A stretch of 64,000 nucleotides of DNA, taken from NCBI RefSeq assembly GCF_016597815.1, contig NZ_VCHA01000001.1, positions 248,001 through 312,000 of the forward strand. Reading direction: 5' to 3'. The translations under genes and the position numbers were made by a program. The notes beneath the pieces are model-generated. The model searched no databases and was not told the origin of the DNA. It was given only the letters and a program-made list of their open reading frames with translations. The DNA is from Marinobacter sp. DY40_1A1. Its GTDB lineage: Bacteria > Pseudomonadota > Gammaproteobacteria > Pseudomonadales > Oleiphilaceae. Shown here one piece after another: positions 35,918-45,333 of this stretch; the first letter of the stretch is position 1, and each line of letters starts with the position of its first letter.

Positions 35918-36655
35918 ATGAAAACAGAGCAATATTCCTACCAGTTCCAACCCGCGAAGGTTCGCTCCGAACTTATTCGGATGTTCCCTATTTCGCTGTT
36001 TGTGGTGGCATTCGGTGCGGCATTTGGCCTTGCTGCAGTGCAAAAGGGATTGGGCCCCATCGAATCATTGCTGATGAGCACTATGGTTTTCGCCGGTGCC
36101 TCGCAGTTCGCTGCGATCGATATGTGGGGTGCTGAAGTTTCCGTTATTCCCGTCATGATCGTAGTGTTCGCCATCAACTCCCGCCATTTGTTGATGGGCG
36201 CCTCGCTCTACCCCATGTTGAAAGATGTATCCCCGGCAAAGCGCTATGGGATTTTGCTGCTCCTCACCGATGCCAACTGGGCTGTATCTGCTCAGGAATA
36301 CCAAAGCGGCAGGCGTAACCTTGAGGTGATTCTTGGAGGCGGCCTTGTGCTTTGGCTCGCCTGGATTGTTGGCACTTGGCTAGGTGTTTATTTTGGAGGG
36401 CTTTTGCAGGATCCGAAAAGCCTGGGTATGGACATGGTGTTGGGCTGTTTTCTGTTGGCAATGGCGCTGGGAGGTAAAAAGAACCCCCGCGTGCTGGTGG
36501 CCTGGACGCTGGCAGCCGTTGCTTCACTTGTAGCTTGGAAATGGCTGCCGGCCAACACCCATGTGGTCGCTGGTGCTCTCGCTGGTGGTGTCGTAGGGTA
36601 CTTTTGGCTTGAAAAAAAGCCGGGAGATGAGCCTGATGGGGAGGAGCCAGCATGA
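35918..36655 (+). CDS. azlC: Branched-chain amino acid exporter large subunit AzlC
   Basis: 245-residue inner-membrane protein of the AzlC/YgaZ family, the large subunit of a branched-chain amino acid exporter. Helices begin at about residue 23; characteristic are FAGASQFAAIDMW (about 58-70), FAINSRHLLMGASLYP and LLLTDANWAVS. Its stop overlaps the azlD start (ATGA), the usual arrangement. Confidence 0.92.
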   Translation: MKTEQYSYQFQPAKVRSELIRMFPISLFVVAFGAAFGLAAVQKGLGPIESLLMSTMVFAGASQFAAIDMWGAEVSVIPVMIVVFAINSRHLLMGASLYPMLKDVSPAKRYGILLLLTDANWAVSAQEYQSGRRNLEVILGGGLVLWLAWIVGTWLGVYFGGLLQDPKSLGMDMVLGCFLLAMALGGKKNPRVLVAWTLAAVASLVAWKWLPANTHVVAGALAGGVVGYFWLEKKPGDEPDGEEPA

Positions 36656-36963
36656 CCATCGAAACTACCACAGGCGGTGTTCTTGTACTGATCCTGATGA
36701 TGACGGTGGTTACCCTGGCAACCCGCTTCGGGGGCGTGTTTATCATGTCCTTTGTGCGGATAAGCCCCCGTATTGAAAGCTTCATCAATACCATGGCCAG
36801 TTCGGTACTCATCGCCATTATTGTTCCCATGGCGTTTGGTGGTGATGCGGGCGCAATTGCGGCGCTGTCGGTTACTGCCATTACCGTGCTTCTTCTCAAA
36901 AAGCCGCTGCCAGCAATTGCTGCGGGTATTCTTGCGGCAGCTATAGTGCGGTATATGTTTTAG
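36652..36963 (+). CDS. azlD: Branched-chain amino acid exporter small subunit AzlD
   Basis: 103-residue partner of AzlC with four hydrophobic helices and the family segment TLATRFGGVFIM (about 21-32). It overlaps azlC by 4 nt (ATGA). Confidence 0.9.
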   Translation: MTIETTTGGVLVLILMMTVVTLATRFGGVFIMSFVRISPRIESFINTMASSVLIAIIVPMAFGGDAGAIAALSVTAITVLLLKKPLPAIAAGILAAAIVRYMF

Positions 36964-37076
36964 GTTTTAATAAGGTAGCCTGCAAAATAGTAGTTTGCGC
37001 AAAAATTACTCAAGTTCAGTTTGTCTCAGCCGATAGGCGGTTAGATAAACAAAGAACTCAGAGGTAAACCGGCGCC

Positions 37077-38408
37077 ATGATCGTATCCAGTCAAATTTCC
37101 TTTCTTCAGGGAAACTCCCGTCAGGAAACGGCGTTCAGCCAGAGCCAGCTACGGATTAACCAGCAACCCCTATCCAGCAATTCTGCAGAAGGGCAGGGAG
37201 GGGGCAGGCAGCTCAACATCACGCGCGATGCGGCTTACCGCTACAACAGCCAGGAGCGTCTCGGGTTTACGAGTTCCAGCGCCGTTACCGGTGGTGATCG
37301 TAATGCGGTTTACTCCAGTGCCGAATTGGTGGAGAAAACCACAGACTTATTCCTCCGTGGTCAGCAGGCCATCAGTGTTGGCCGTGCTGCCCTGAGTGGT
37401 GATTCTGCGGCACAGACAAGCGGCAGCGTGACTGTTGAGGCGAACCGCTACATGTTCTATTCGCAAAGTGAAACCCGGTCGTTTGCTTCTAGCGGAAGCA
37501 TTTCGCTGGAGAACGGCGAAACTATCGATTTCACGCTGTCACTCCGCCAGTCGCAATCCCGAACCTATGAATATTCTGAAAGCTTGCGGATCGAAGAGCG
37601 GCCAATGACTGACCCGCTGGTGATCAATTTCGGCAGTACCACCGCACAGCTCACCGATACTTTGTTCGAGTTCGATATGGAAGGAAACGGGAAAACTGCG
37701 CAGTTCGCTACCCTCGGCAGTGGCAGTGGTTATCTTGTGTTCGACCGGAATGGTAACGGCGAAGTGGATGATGGTACGGAGTTGTTTGGACCACAAAGTG
37801 GTTCCGGCTTCAGCGAACTTGCCAAGTTTGATGACGACGGCAACCAGTGGATTGATGCCAACGACGAAGTGTTTTCGTCTCTGTCTGTATGGGTACAAGC
37901 CGCCGATGGCTCCCAGGCCTTGAAGTCTCTTGCGGAAGTGGGCGTGCAAGCGTTGTACGTGGGCAGTGCGGAAGACAGTTTTACCCTTACGAACCGGCAG
38001 GGGATTCCCTTGGGGCAGATACAGGCTTCAGGCATTTACCTGACAACGGATGGGGAAGTGCGCACACTCGAAGAACTTACCCTGGCTGAGCAGAATACTG
38101 CAGAGATACCTTCTGCAGTTCAGCGCATTAACAGTAGCGGCGACGCTGTAGCAGGTGGCGAAGGGGTTGGCGAAATTGGCGGGCTCGCGGGTGCCCGGAT
38201 TGAAGCCATTCGTGGCGCTCTGGAAAAGCTCAATGAGATCCGGGAAAAGCAAAGAAGCTTTATCGAAGAGACCAGGAATTTAGGGAAATCCGACTCACCT
38301 CTGGACGAGTACATGAGCATCATTGATCGGCTGCGCATGGAGTTGCTGAACAGCCAGAATGAGAAGCAGCAGGCGGCAAGCCGGTACCTGGAGTTTGCCA
38401 AGCCCTGA
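37077..38408 (+). CDS. Unrecognised protein with EF-hand/calcium-loop-like motifs
   Basis: 443 residues, with no signal peptide or membrane helix. The N-terminal 170 residues are rich in Ser, Gln and Gly. From 198 to 264 three acidic loops follow: DMEGNGK, DRNGNGEVDDGTE (223-235) and DDDGNQWIDANDE (252-264), which match DxNxDG-type calcium loops like those of EF-hands or dockerins. The C-terminal part (about 370-440) is a charged coiled coil. The pattern is familiar from hypothetical proteins of Pseudomonas and relatives, without known function. GAGGT precedes the ATG. Confidence 0.7.
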   Translation: MIVSSQISFLQGNSRQETAFSQSQLRINQQPLSSNSAEGQGGGRQLNITRDAAYRYNSQERLGFTSSSAVTGGDRNAVYSSAELVEKTTDLFLRGQQAISVGRAALSGDSAAQTSGSVTVEANRYMFYSQSETRSFASSGSISLENGETIDFTLSLRQSQSRTYEYSESLRIEERPMTDPLVINFGSTTAQLTDTLFEFDMEGNGKTAQFATLGSGSGYLVFDRNGNGEVDDGTELFGPQSGSGFSELAKFDDDGNQWIDANDEVFSSLSVWVQAADGSQALKSLAEVGVQALYVGSAEDSFTLTNRQGIPLGQIQASGIYLTTDGEVRTLEELTLAEQNTAEIPSAVQRINSSGDAVAGGEGVGEIGGLAGARIEAIRGALEKLNEIREKQRSFIEETRNLGKSDSPLDEYMSIIDRLRMELLNSQNEKQQAASRYLEFAKP

Positions 38409-38421
38409 TCTGGCGTGGGTG

Positions 38422-38922
38422 TTACTTCTTGCGTTTGTGGTTGAACGTGTTGGGATTGCTTGGTAGCTGGATTTTCGGATTAACCTGTTTAAGAGCGTTG
38501 TATAAGTTTTTTCGGGAAAAGGGGTAGTTCATGCACAGTTGGTGGACCTCCCCGTTTTCCATGCGCACGTTTATGTTGGTCATATAACCTGATCCGATAT
38601 TCAGCTTGTGCTCGATAGCTACAATATCTCGAGGACTGATTCTGAAACACCACTCCCTGAAAGCAGGGTGGTGGCTATAGAACTCCTTTTCCGTTACGTA
38701 GATTTCGAATTTGTCCCTTCTTTTCAGCAGCCAGGCCAGAATTACGGCCAACACGATTGCCACAGCAACAGCTCCTTTCTCAACCACATCGTATATTTTT
38801 TCGAAGTCTGGCTGGTCTCTGAAGAAGTGTTGAAACAGATAAAGAATGACGGGTATCGCCAGTATATTGAGCGCAACGCTTATGGCTTGTCGGGTTTGGC
38901 TTTTTTTGTAGTGAAATAGCAT
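38422..38922 (-). CDS. Small membrane protein of unknown function
   Basis: 166 residues with two membrane helices (about 14-33 and 48-66) and a basic cytoplasmic tail. The soluble part (about 72-145) is beta-rich (FEIYVTEKEFYSHHP, then WCFRISPRDIVAIEHKL), like a small PH-type domain. The end is basic (NHKRKK). No family recognised, and it is convergent with the calcium-loop gene. Confidence 0.6.
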   Translation of the reverse strand: MLFHYKKSQTRQAISVALNILAIPVILYLFQHFFRDQPDFEKIYDVVEKGAVAVAIVLAVILAWLLKRRDKFEIYVTEKEFYSHHPAFREWCFRISPRDIVAIEHKLNIGSGYMTNINVRMENGEVHQLCMNYPFSRKNLYNALKQVNPKIQLPSNPNTFNHKRKK

Positions 38923-39055
38923 GGGCGAGTCTCGTTGTTACCGTTTAAAAGCAGTTTTCCTGACTGGAACGAACATTAACCTTCAAGTCAAAAGTTATGG
39001 GCCACTAATTCACGGAGATTTTCCGTTATCGATGAGTGTCACATGCAAATGGCTG

Positions 39056-41434
39056 TCAATCAGTCAACAAGCCTTCCCAGGTTACTTCGCCAGTAATGAC
39101 ATCGACAAAAGCCTGTGCGCTGAACCCCGCCGGATAAAGGGTTCGCGGCTCTGGTTCGGTTTCCGTATCCAGTGGCTGGAGGTAATGCTTCTGGTCTTTC
39201 AGTGCGAACTCCAGGACTTCACGGGATACGATCCGGAAATTATCTATCGACTCACCATCGCATTCGATCGAGGTATCAACGATCCAGGAATGAAGCGTAA
39301 GCTCACGATCAGTTGAAGGCAATTTCAGTGCCTCTTTTAGTGATGCATCAGGATGCCGCAGCAGTATCGTCTCCAGTGCATGTCGCTTGCGCCTCAGCTG
39401 TCTGGCGGCCTTACGTAGGGTGTTGGTCCGATGCATCCATACTTCATGTTTTGAAGAGCGGATGAATCCGGACTTTACTTCGAGCAACAGGATCACGCCG
39501 TCAAGGTGGCAAATCAGATCTATTTCACCTGCATCATCACCGTTTCTAACGGGTGGCTGGTATCCCACCACCACGCTAAAACCTTGGCTGCGTAGTGCCT
39601 CTGCCAAACGATTTTCAACACGTGCAGTTTCGTTGCGCAGTTCCGGCCTGCGGACACCAACCCGGCGCAGTGTGTTGATGGCGGCAACCAGATTGTTTTG
39701 CTGACCTACAACCCAGGGAAACTGAAAGCTGTAACGACCTATTTTGTGAAACGGCTGTTCATGTAGCTTCGGAGCGGGGGCATGGGGGTTACTTTTCATC
39801 TGAGCCGAAAGTTGGCGTAGATCTACAGTCCAGAACGCGAGAATCGCTTTAGCCGCCGCTGGGCTACCTTTTGGAAGCGCACGACTAACTGTCCAGCTAC
39901 GTATCCGCCTGATTTTCTCAGGGAGTTCTGACCAGGTCATGGGGAAACGGTTTTCACCTGCGAGCATCCCTTCAAAAGCCAGAGCCCCTAGTGCGGAAAT
40001 AGTAGAATCTGTGTGACTGCGAAAGCGGCGGTAAGGTTCTAAAAACGATGCTGAAAAAAAGGCGGAAGATAATTCACTGGCCAGCAAAACCTGGTGCAAG
40101 TCCACCTCAGCTCCATCTTCAAGCGCTATCTTGTCGCTAAAACCAAAGACAGTCTGCATGATAAGCCTTCCGCGAATAGCCTTGATCCAGGCCAGTTGGT
40201 TGGCTTCATGGTTTTCAGGATTGCCAATGGCTGATCCAGCCATTCCACTGGCGACAAACTCATCAACAGCCCTGCGTAACCAGTAATGCCATAGCAGCAG
40301 TGTTTTTTCTTCTGTTTGTTGCCAACGACAAGCGTTATCAGGATAGGCTCTGAATGTCACAGGATGACCAGGCTTCCATTGATACTGCACTTCGTTATCG
40401 AAACTGAAGGCGTCAACAGTGGCCTCATAATCGAGCCGTTCTTTCATTGCTGAGACAAGGACAGCTACGGATTCCAGATTAGTAATGCATTTCTCTTTTG
40501 ATGCAGCCCCAGGAAAAAGCAAAGGAGAGAGGTGGTGTTTGAGGGACTTGCCAAGCGTTTTCTCCGTCAACTGAAAGTCGCGCTCACTGCAGTGCAGCAA
40601 TTTGAGATGAATAATGCGCTCGTAAACAGCCCACTCCTGCTGTGTATCGTGGTCACCTTTATCCAGTGATGAGTAAGCCAGAATGCTGAGATAGGAAAGC
40701 AAATCGAGCAGGGAGAGAGGCTTCAAGCGCTTTTCAGCTTCCTCTATCAGTTGGTCGAAAGGTTCGAACTGCTTCAGCAATAGGTCGCACACGCTGAAGA
40801 AGTCGCTCCAGTCAGGCCCAGATGTGGAACTCTTCAAGTGATTTAGAACCTTGGAGTCAGTCCGGGTGAACAGCTTTGAGTGCCGGATTGCCCAGCGCAA
40901 TATTTCAGGATTGCTTTGTGCAAGGTGGTCAAGCAGAGAGTTGTCGATCTCATCCAGCACCCACAGTACTTGAGACAGCCCAACACTTGGGAGTTTTGCG
41001 TCTTTCAATACTGAGGGGTGCCACCAGAAATCCAAGCATAAAAGCGCTGCAGCCCGCTCGCGCCTGGAATATTTGCCTGCGGGCTTACCATCCAGGAAGT
41101 CATGTAAGCATTCATCTGCAGATGCTGCGTTACCCAGTGTTGCCGCGTAGAACGACCATCGTGCTTCATAATAAGGCGTGCAAGGGGAGGCATCCATCAT
41201 GCGTGGGGCGAATCCGTAATCTGCTTTGGGCACAGGTTGGGCCAGTGAGTTTTTTGAACTGTACCATCGTTTTGCCTCTCGTCGCAGTAGATCCCTTCCC
41301 CCCTCCCCACCCCCCCCCTCGCGTCCAGGCTTGCTGAGTAGCCCACCTGCTGCACGGCATTTAGAAAGACCCAGCGAGAAAGTCAGTGACTCAACGTCGC
41401 CGTTGTTGGCACCTGAGTCACTGCGGCGTATCAC
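39056..41434 (-). CDS. Large unrecognised protein with C-terminal PD-(D/E)XK nuclease-like domain
   Basis: 792 residues with no known N-terminal domain; the first 600 are mostly helical. Near the end GEIDLICHLDGVILLLEVKSG (about 636-654, quoted in halves: GEIDLICHL and LLEVKSG) is the D...E-x-K core of NERD/restriction-endonuclease-like nucleases, followed by basic helices (RTNTLRKAARQLRRKRH). The annotated start is GTG 41434 without a clear ribosome binding site; ATG 41200 is an alternative. Codons 36-47 lie in a G-rich stretch with nine consecutive G (C9 at 41310-41318 on the plus strand). Its neighbours give no functional clue. Confidence 0.6.
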   Translation of the reverse strand: MIRRSDSGANNGDVESLTFSLGLSKCRAAGGLLSKPGREGGGGEGGRDLLRREAKRWYSSKNSLAQPVPKADYGFAPRMMDASPCTPYYEARWSFYAATLGNAASADECLHDFLDGKPAGKYSRRERAAALLCLDFWWHPSVLKDAKLPSVGLSQVLWVLDEIDNSLLDHLAQSNPEILRWAIRHSKLFTRTDSKVLNHLKSSTSGPDWSDFFSVCDLLLKQFEPFDQLIEEAEKRLKPLSLLDLLSYLSILAYSSLDKGDHDTQQEWAVYERIIHLKLLHCSERDFQLTEKTLGKSLKHHLSPLLFPGAASKEKCITNLESVAVLVSAMKERLDYEATVDAFSFDNEVQYQWKPGHPVTFRAYPDNACRWQQTEEKTLLLWHYWLRRAVDEFVASGMAGSAIGNPENHEANQLAWIKAIRGRLIMQTVFGFSDKIALEDGAEVDLHQVLLASELSSAFFSASFLEPYRRFRSHTDSTISALGALAFEGMLAGENRFPMTWSELPEKIRRIRSWTVSRALPKGSPAAAKAILAFWTVDLRQLSAQMKSNPHAPAPKLHEQPFHKIGRYSFQFPWVVGQQNNLVAAINTLRRVGVRRPELRNETARVENRLAEALRSQGFSVVVGYQPPVRNGDDAGEIDLICHLDGVILLLEVKSGFIRSSKHEVWMHRTNTLRKAARQLRRKRHALETILLRHPDASLKEALKLPSTDRELTLHSWIVDTSIECDGESIDNFRIVSREVLEFALKDQKHYLQPLDTETEPEPRTLYPAGFSAQAFVDVITGEVTWEGLLTD

Positions 41435-41611
41435 TCAGACGAGGGTTGTCAGATGTGTATCGCTTTAATGTGGAATAGCAGCAGCTGAATTGTTGATCTG
41501 GCAATCATTTTTCTGAACGGGCGATAGTTTCAGATTGTGGCATTTAGCGTTTCCCGCTATTGTCACGCCTGAATTATTAACAAATGTTTACGCTGCGGAG
41601 CCTGCCCGGAC

Positions 41612-41998
41612 ATGCTTGATTACATTGCACTCGGCATCCTGATTTTTGCCGCCATTACCGTTTTTTACGGCATCATCGTAATTCACGATATCCCCTATGA
41701 CATAGCTGAAAAGCGACGCCACCCCCACGCCGATGCCATTCATGTAGCCGGGTGGATCAGCTTGTTAACACTGCATATTATTTGGCCCTTTTTGTGGATA
41801 TGGGCAACTCTCTACAGAGAGGACAGGGGCTGGGGCTTTAACAAGCATGCGGGGGTAGTGCAGCCCGAACCGGAAACCGATAAAGACAGCACAACGGATG
41901 CATCCATTGCCGAGATCAAAGCTCAAATGTCCAAATTGAGCGTTCAAGTTGCGCAGTTACAGCAAACTGTTAACCAGTTGGCGGGAGATGAAGGCTAA
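41612..41998 (+). CDS. DUF3302 inner-membrane protein (YiaW-like)
   Basis: 128 residues: two hydrophobic helices (about 4-24 and 45-66) around HDIPYDIAEKRRHPHADAIHVAGW, then a C-terminal coiled coil (EIKAQMSKLSVQVAQLQQTV). DUF3302/YiaW proteins are encoded next to HlyD-type YiaV, as here, where the stop and the next ATG overlap (TAATG). The role of the pair is not established. Confidence 0.85.
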   Translation: MLDYIALGILIFAAITVFYGIIVIHDIPYDIAEKRRHPHADAIHVAGWISLLTLHIIWPFLWIWATLYREDRGWGFNKHAGVVQPEPETDKDSTTDASIAEIKAQMSKLSVQVAQLQQTVNQLAGDEG

Positions 41999-42957
41999 TG
42001 GATCTTTTATTAATTCTTACCTATACCGCGCTGTGCATTGCCATTTTCAAGATATTCAAAATCCCGTTGAATAAGTGGACGGTGCCTACTGCGGTTCTGG
42101 GTGGTGTTGTTTTGATTGGCGGGCTGATATTCAGCATGAATTACAACCACCCGTTTTCTGAAACAAGCCGCGACTACTTTGTCACTACGCCAATCGTACC
42201 AACGGTTAGTGGCCGGGTAATCGAAGTCAAAGTTCAGGGTGGGGTGAAGGTAAACAAAGACGACGTGCTTTTCGTGATCGATCCGGAGCCCTTTCAGTTC
42301 AAGGTTGATTCGATACGCGCACAATTGAAATCTGCAAGGATTGATCAGAAACGTGCGTTGGAGTTGGTGAAGCGTGGCGCCGGCAGTCAGCGGGCAGCTG
42401 ATCTGGCCACTGCGCAAGCAGATACACTGCAAGCCCAGCTCGCCGAGGCAGAGTTTAATCTAAGCGAGACCGTTGTGCGGGCACCAACTGACGGCTACGT
42501 AGCGCAGTTGGCCCTGAGGCCCGGAATGATGGCAGTCTCTCTGCCATTGCGGCCTGTAATGGTATTTGTGCATGCTGAAGATCTGTACTTTGTTGGCTGG
42601 TATCGCCAGAACAGCTTGTTGCGCCTGCAGGCGGGCAATGAGGCAGAAGTGGCCCTGAACGGTCTGCCCGGTCAGGTGTTTACGGGGAGAGTGAAAAGCG
42701 TTTTGCCCGCACTGGCAGAGGGCCAGATTCAGGCAAGCGGTAACTTGATCAACCCGCTGGCGGCTATTTTTCCGGGGCGCATACCCGTATTGATTGAAAT
42801 TACAGATCCGGATTTTCAGCAATATGTGGGCACTGTGCCAGGTGGCGCCTTTGGGCAAAGCGCGGTTTATACCGATCATTTTCACCATGTGGCAATCATG
42901 CGGAAAATATTGTTGCGAATGTCGTCCTGGGTTAACTACTTGTTCCCCTTCCATTAG
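41998..42957 (+). CDS. HlyD-family membrane fusion protein (YiaV-like)
   Basis: 319-residue periplasmic adaptor. Two short N-terminal helices (about 5-20 and 29-48) are followed by a biotinyl-lipoyl strand (VSGRVIEVKVQGGVKVNKDDVLFVIDP, in part VSGRVIEVKVQGG), an alpha-helical hairpin (about 100-150) and the second lipoyl half RAPTDGYVAQLALRPG. It would link an inner-membrane partner to an envelope export route. No transporter gene is adjacent. It overlaps the DUF3302 gene by one base. Confidence 0.87.
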   Translation: MDLLLILTYTALCIAIFKIFKIPLNKWTVPTAVLGGVVLIGGLIFSMNYNHPFSETSRDYFVTTPIVPTVSGRVIEVKVQGGVKVNKDDVLFVIDPEPFQFKVDSIRAQLKSARIDQKRALELVKRGAGSQRAADLATAQADTLQAQLAEAEFNLSETVVRAPTDGYVAQLALRPGMMAVSLPLRPVMVFVHAEDLYFVGWYRQNSLLRLQAGNEAEVALNGLPGQVFTGRVKSVLPALAEGQIQASGNLINPLAAIFPGRIPVLIEITDPDFQQYVGTVPGGAFGQSAVYTDHFHHVAIMRKILLRMSSWVNYLFPFH

Positions 42958-43030
42958 ACTTCTGTTGGCTAACCCGTGTCGCTTGAAATGATGTTCTATC
43001 AGGCGGCATTGGCGCCTTCAATATCGGGTT

Positions 43031-44020
43031 TCAGTTTTTCATATAGTGCTGAATCTCCTTGAATACACGGTCCATAAACTGTTGATCGAGGGGTAACAGG
43101 TGCCCGCTTTCAGGCAGTATGCTCAGTGAGGCATCGGGTATTTGCTGAGCCATGTGCTGCGCGAACTCCACAGGGACAAAGGTATCTTTCCCTCCCTGGT
43201 AGATGTGCACCGGCACCTGAATGTTTGTCAGGCTGAAAGGCCAGGCAGCCCACTGCACTTCGAGATCCTGAATCACACCTTTCACGCCCTGTACCAGCGC
43301 TTCCTGCTGGTTGCGGACAAAGAGTTCAGAGCGCGTCTTGTCATTAAGTAAGGCCTGATCTGCAGGGGCCATCTCGGCTTCTGCCACAGCCATATAAACG
43401 CCAGGTAAAGTCAGGTCCGCCCAACGGGCTACTTTGAGTGCCTGTTTGAACAATACGGGATGCTCTTCTGACAGCTTAGGGCCATGCAATCCGTATTCGC
43501 TCATTGCCTGTCGGGCTTTATTGTACTCGCCGAAGTTGGTATACCCGGATATCGAGATAGCAAATCGAACACGCCGGGGTAAATAGTAGGCGGTCGCCAA
43601 CACAGGCGGGCCGCCGCTGGACCAGCCCATTAAGCCAAACCCATCCAGCCCCTTTTCATCTGCAAGTTTTTCGATATCCGCAGCAAAGTCCAGCAGGCCA
43701 TAATCCGGGACAAAGCTGGATGCCCCGATTCCAGGTCGGTCCATAACAATCAAGCGGATCCCGTAATCTTTGGCTTTGGCATCCAAAAACAGCAATTCCA
43801 GGCGTGAGCCCGGGTTTCCGTGGGCATAAAATACGGGAAAGCCCTGCGGGTCTCCGCGCTCAAGCCATGCAACACGGCGCGTGTTCCAGATTGAAAACCG
43901 GGGGGCTCCGTCATCGGGCTGTTGCACTTCCATGACCACCCGATCAGCCTTTGTGGATGCGCAACCGGGTAGCACTACCCACAACGGCATTGAAACCAAT
44001 AGAAACAGTATCCGGGACAC
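43031..44020 (-). CDS. Alpha/beta-hydrolase lipoprotein
   Basis: 329 residues from GTG 44020, preceded by GAGGTAA at good spacing. A lipoprotein signal ends with VVLPGC (C20). The hydrolase core shows the oxyanion segment YAHGNPGS, nucleophile motif GWSSGG (about S134) and the catalytic histidine in PESGHLLPLD (about H310). Substrate unknown. The open frame extends to 44113, overlapping the next gene, but that extension would destroy the signal peptide. Confidence 0.82.
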   Translation of the reverse strand: MSRILFLLVSMPLWVVLPGCASTKADRVVMEVQQPDDGAPRFSIWNTRRVAWLERGDPQGFPVFYAHGNPGSRLELLFLDAKAKDYGIRLIVMDRPGIGASSFVPDYGLLDFAADIEKLADEKGLDGFGLMGWSSGGPPVLATAYYLPRRVRFAISISGYTNFGEYNKARQAMSEYGLHGPKLSEEHPVLFKQALKVARWADLTLPGVYMAVAEAEMAPADQALLNDKTRSELFVRNQQEALVQGVKGVIQDLEVQWAAWPFSLTNIQVPVHIYQGGKDTFVPVEFAQHMAQQIPDASLSILPESGHLLPLDQQFMDRVFKEIQHYMKN

Positions 44021-44103
44021 ACTGATTACCTCGTATAGACCAGCCTTTATTGTAGTTGTTGCGGAGTCGTTCTGCTTTCTGCTTTCTGCTTCGCAGGTAT
44101 TTG

Positions 44104-45276
44104 TTACTGACAACCGCTGTCGTATTGCCGGTACGGTAGCGCCGTTTTAGCCTCCTCGAAATACCCCATAACCTGCTCTGCTTCCTCTCGGGTAAATGCA
44201 TCAATGGCGTCACGAAAGCCCGGATGTGCGATTCCGTGCCATGAGTGGGTGATCACTGGCTCGAACCCCCGTACCAGTTTGTGCTCCCCTTGCGCACCTG
44301 CATCAAAGGTTTTCAGGCCCAGCTTGATGGCCAGTTCAATGCCCTGGTAATAACAGGTCTCAAAATGCAGATGGTTGTATTCCTCCAGGCAGCCCCAGTA
44401 ACGGCCGTAGAGCGTATCCTGGCCGGTTAGAAACAAGGCACCCGCAATCATCTCTCGGTCTTTTATCGCCATGATCACATGCAGGTGCTCAGGCATGGTT
44501 TCACGCATCTGCTCAAAGAACTGCCGGGTAAGGTAAGGCTGCTGCCCACGTTTCAGGTAGGTGGCCTGATAGAAAACATAAAAGGCAGCAAGAACCTGGT
44601 CAGATATGTCCTGGCTATGAAATCTTGCGAAGGTGATGCTCTGCTCGGCCACCTGGCGGCGTTCCTTACGGATGGATTTACGTTTTCGGGAGGTGAGTTT
44701 GCCCAGAAAGTCGTCAAAGCATGCATAGCCGTTGTTGTGCCAATGGAACTGGCAGCCTATGCGGTGCAGCTGAGTTTCGTGCTGGAGTAGTTGCTGGTCT
44801 TGTGCGTTCGGAAACAACAGGTGCCAGGAGTGAGCGCCAAGTTTGGCTATGAGTGTGTCAAGAAGGTCGTGAATACCTTGGGCATAGAGAGCACTGCGCA
44901 GATGTGGGTCAAGGAGTAACCGTGGCCCTTGGGACGGTGTAAATGGAACAGCGATCAGGAGTTTCGGATAATAGCTCATGCCGTAGCGTCGGTACGCATC
45001 GGCCCAGGCCCAGTCAAACACGTACTCGCCCATGGAGTGGGTTTTCAGGTATGCGGGCGCGACTCCGGCAATGTCACCATTCATCCGGAATACGAGATGG
45101 CAAGGCTTCCAGCCAGTTTTTTCGCTGGTGCACTGGGAGGCTTCCAGTGCCTCAAAAAACTCATACCGGAGGAACGGGTTATTGGTGCCTGCCAGCCGCG
45201 CCCAGGTTTCTCTGGGGATGTCGGACAGGGCGTGACTGGCCTCAAGTGTTATAGAAGAAACTGCAGGTTCTGACAT
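44104..45276 (-). CDS. GNAT/FemAB-like acyltransferase family protein (COG3146)
   Basis: 390 residues of the COG3146 (DUF482) family of proteins with an acyltransferase fold, annotated as peptidoglycan biosynthesis-like. Typical segments are NPFLRYEFFEALEAS, WADAYRRYGMSYYPKLL, RKRKSIRKERRQV and CLEEYNHLHFETCYYQG. The substrate is not established. It runs in the same direction as the hydrolase gene. Confidence 0.85.
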   Translation of the reverse strand: MSEPAVSSITLEASHALSDIPRETWARLAGTNNPFLRYEFFEALEASQCTSEKTGWKPCHLVFRMNGDIAGVAPAYLKTHSMGEYVFDWAWADAYRRYGMSYYPKLLIAVPFTPSQGPRLLLDPHLRSALYAQGIHDLLDTLIAKLGAHSWHLLFPNAQDQQLLQHETQLHRIGCQFHWHNNGYACFDDFLGKLTSRKRKSIRKERRQVAEQSITFARFHSQDISDQVLAAFYVFYQATYLKRGQQPYLTRQFFEQMRETMPEHLHVIMAIKDREMIAGALFLTGQDTLYGRYWGCLEEYNHLHFETCYYQGIELAIKLGLKTFDAGAQGEHKLVRGFEPVITHSWHGIAHPGFRDAIDAFTREEAEQVMGYFEEAKTALPYRQYDSGCQ

Positions 45277-45333
45277 GGTTGGGGCGTACTCCTTGATCGC
45301 TCCCGATACCTTACGCCAAAACCCGGCTTGTGA

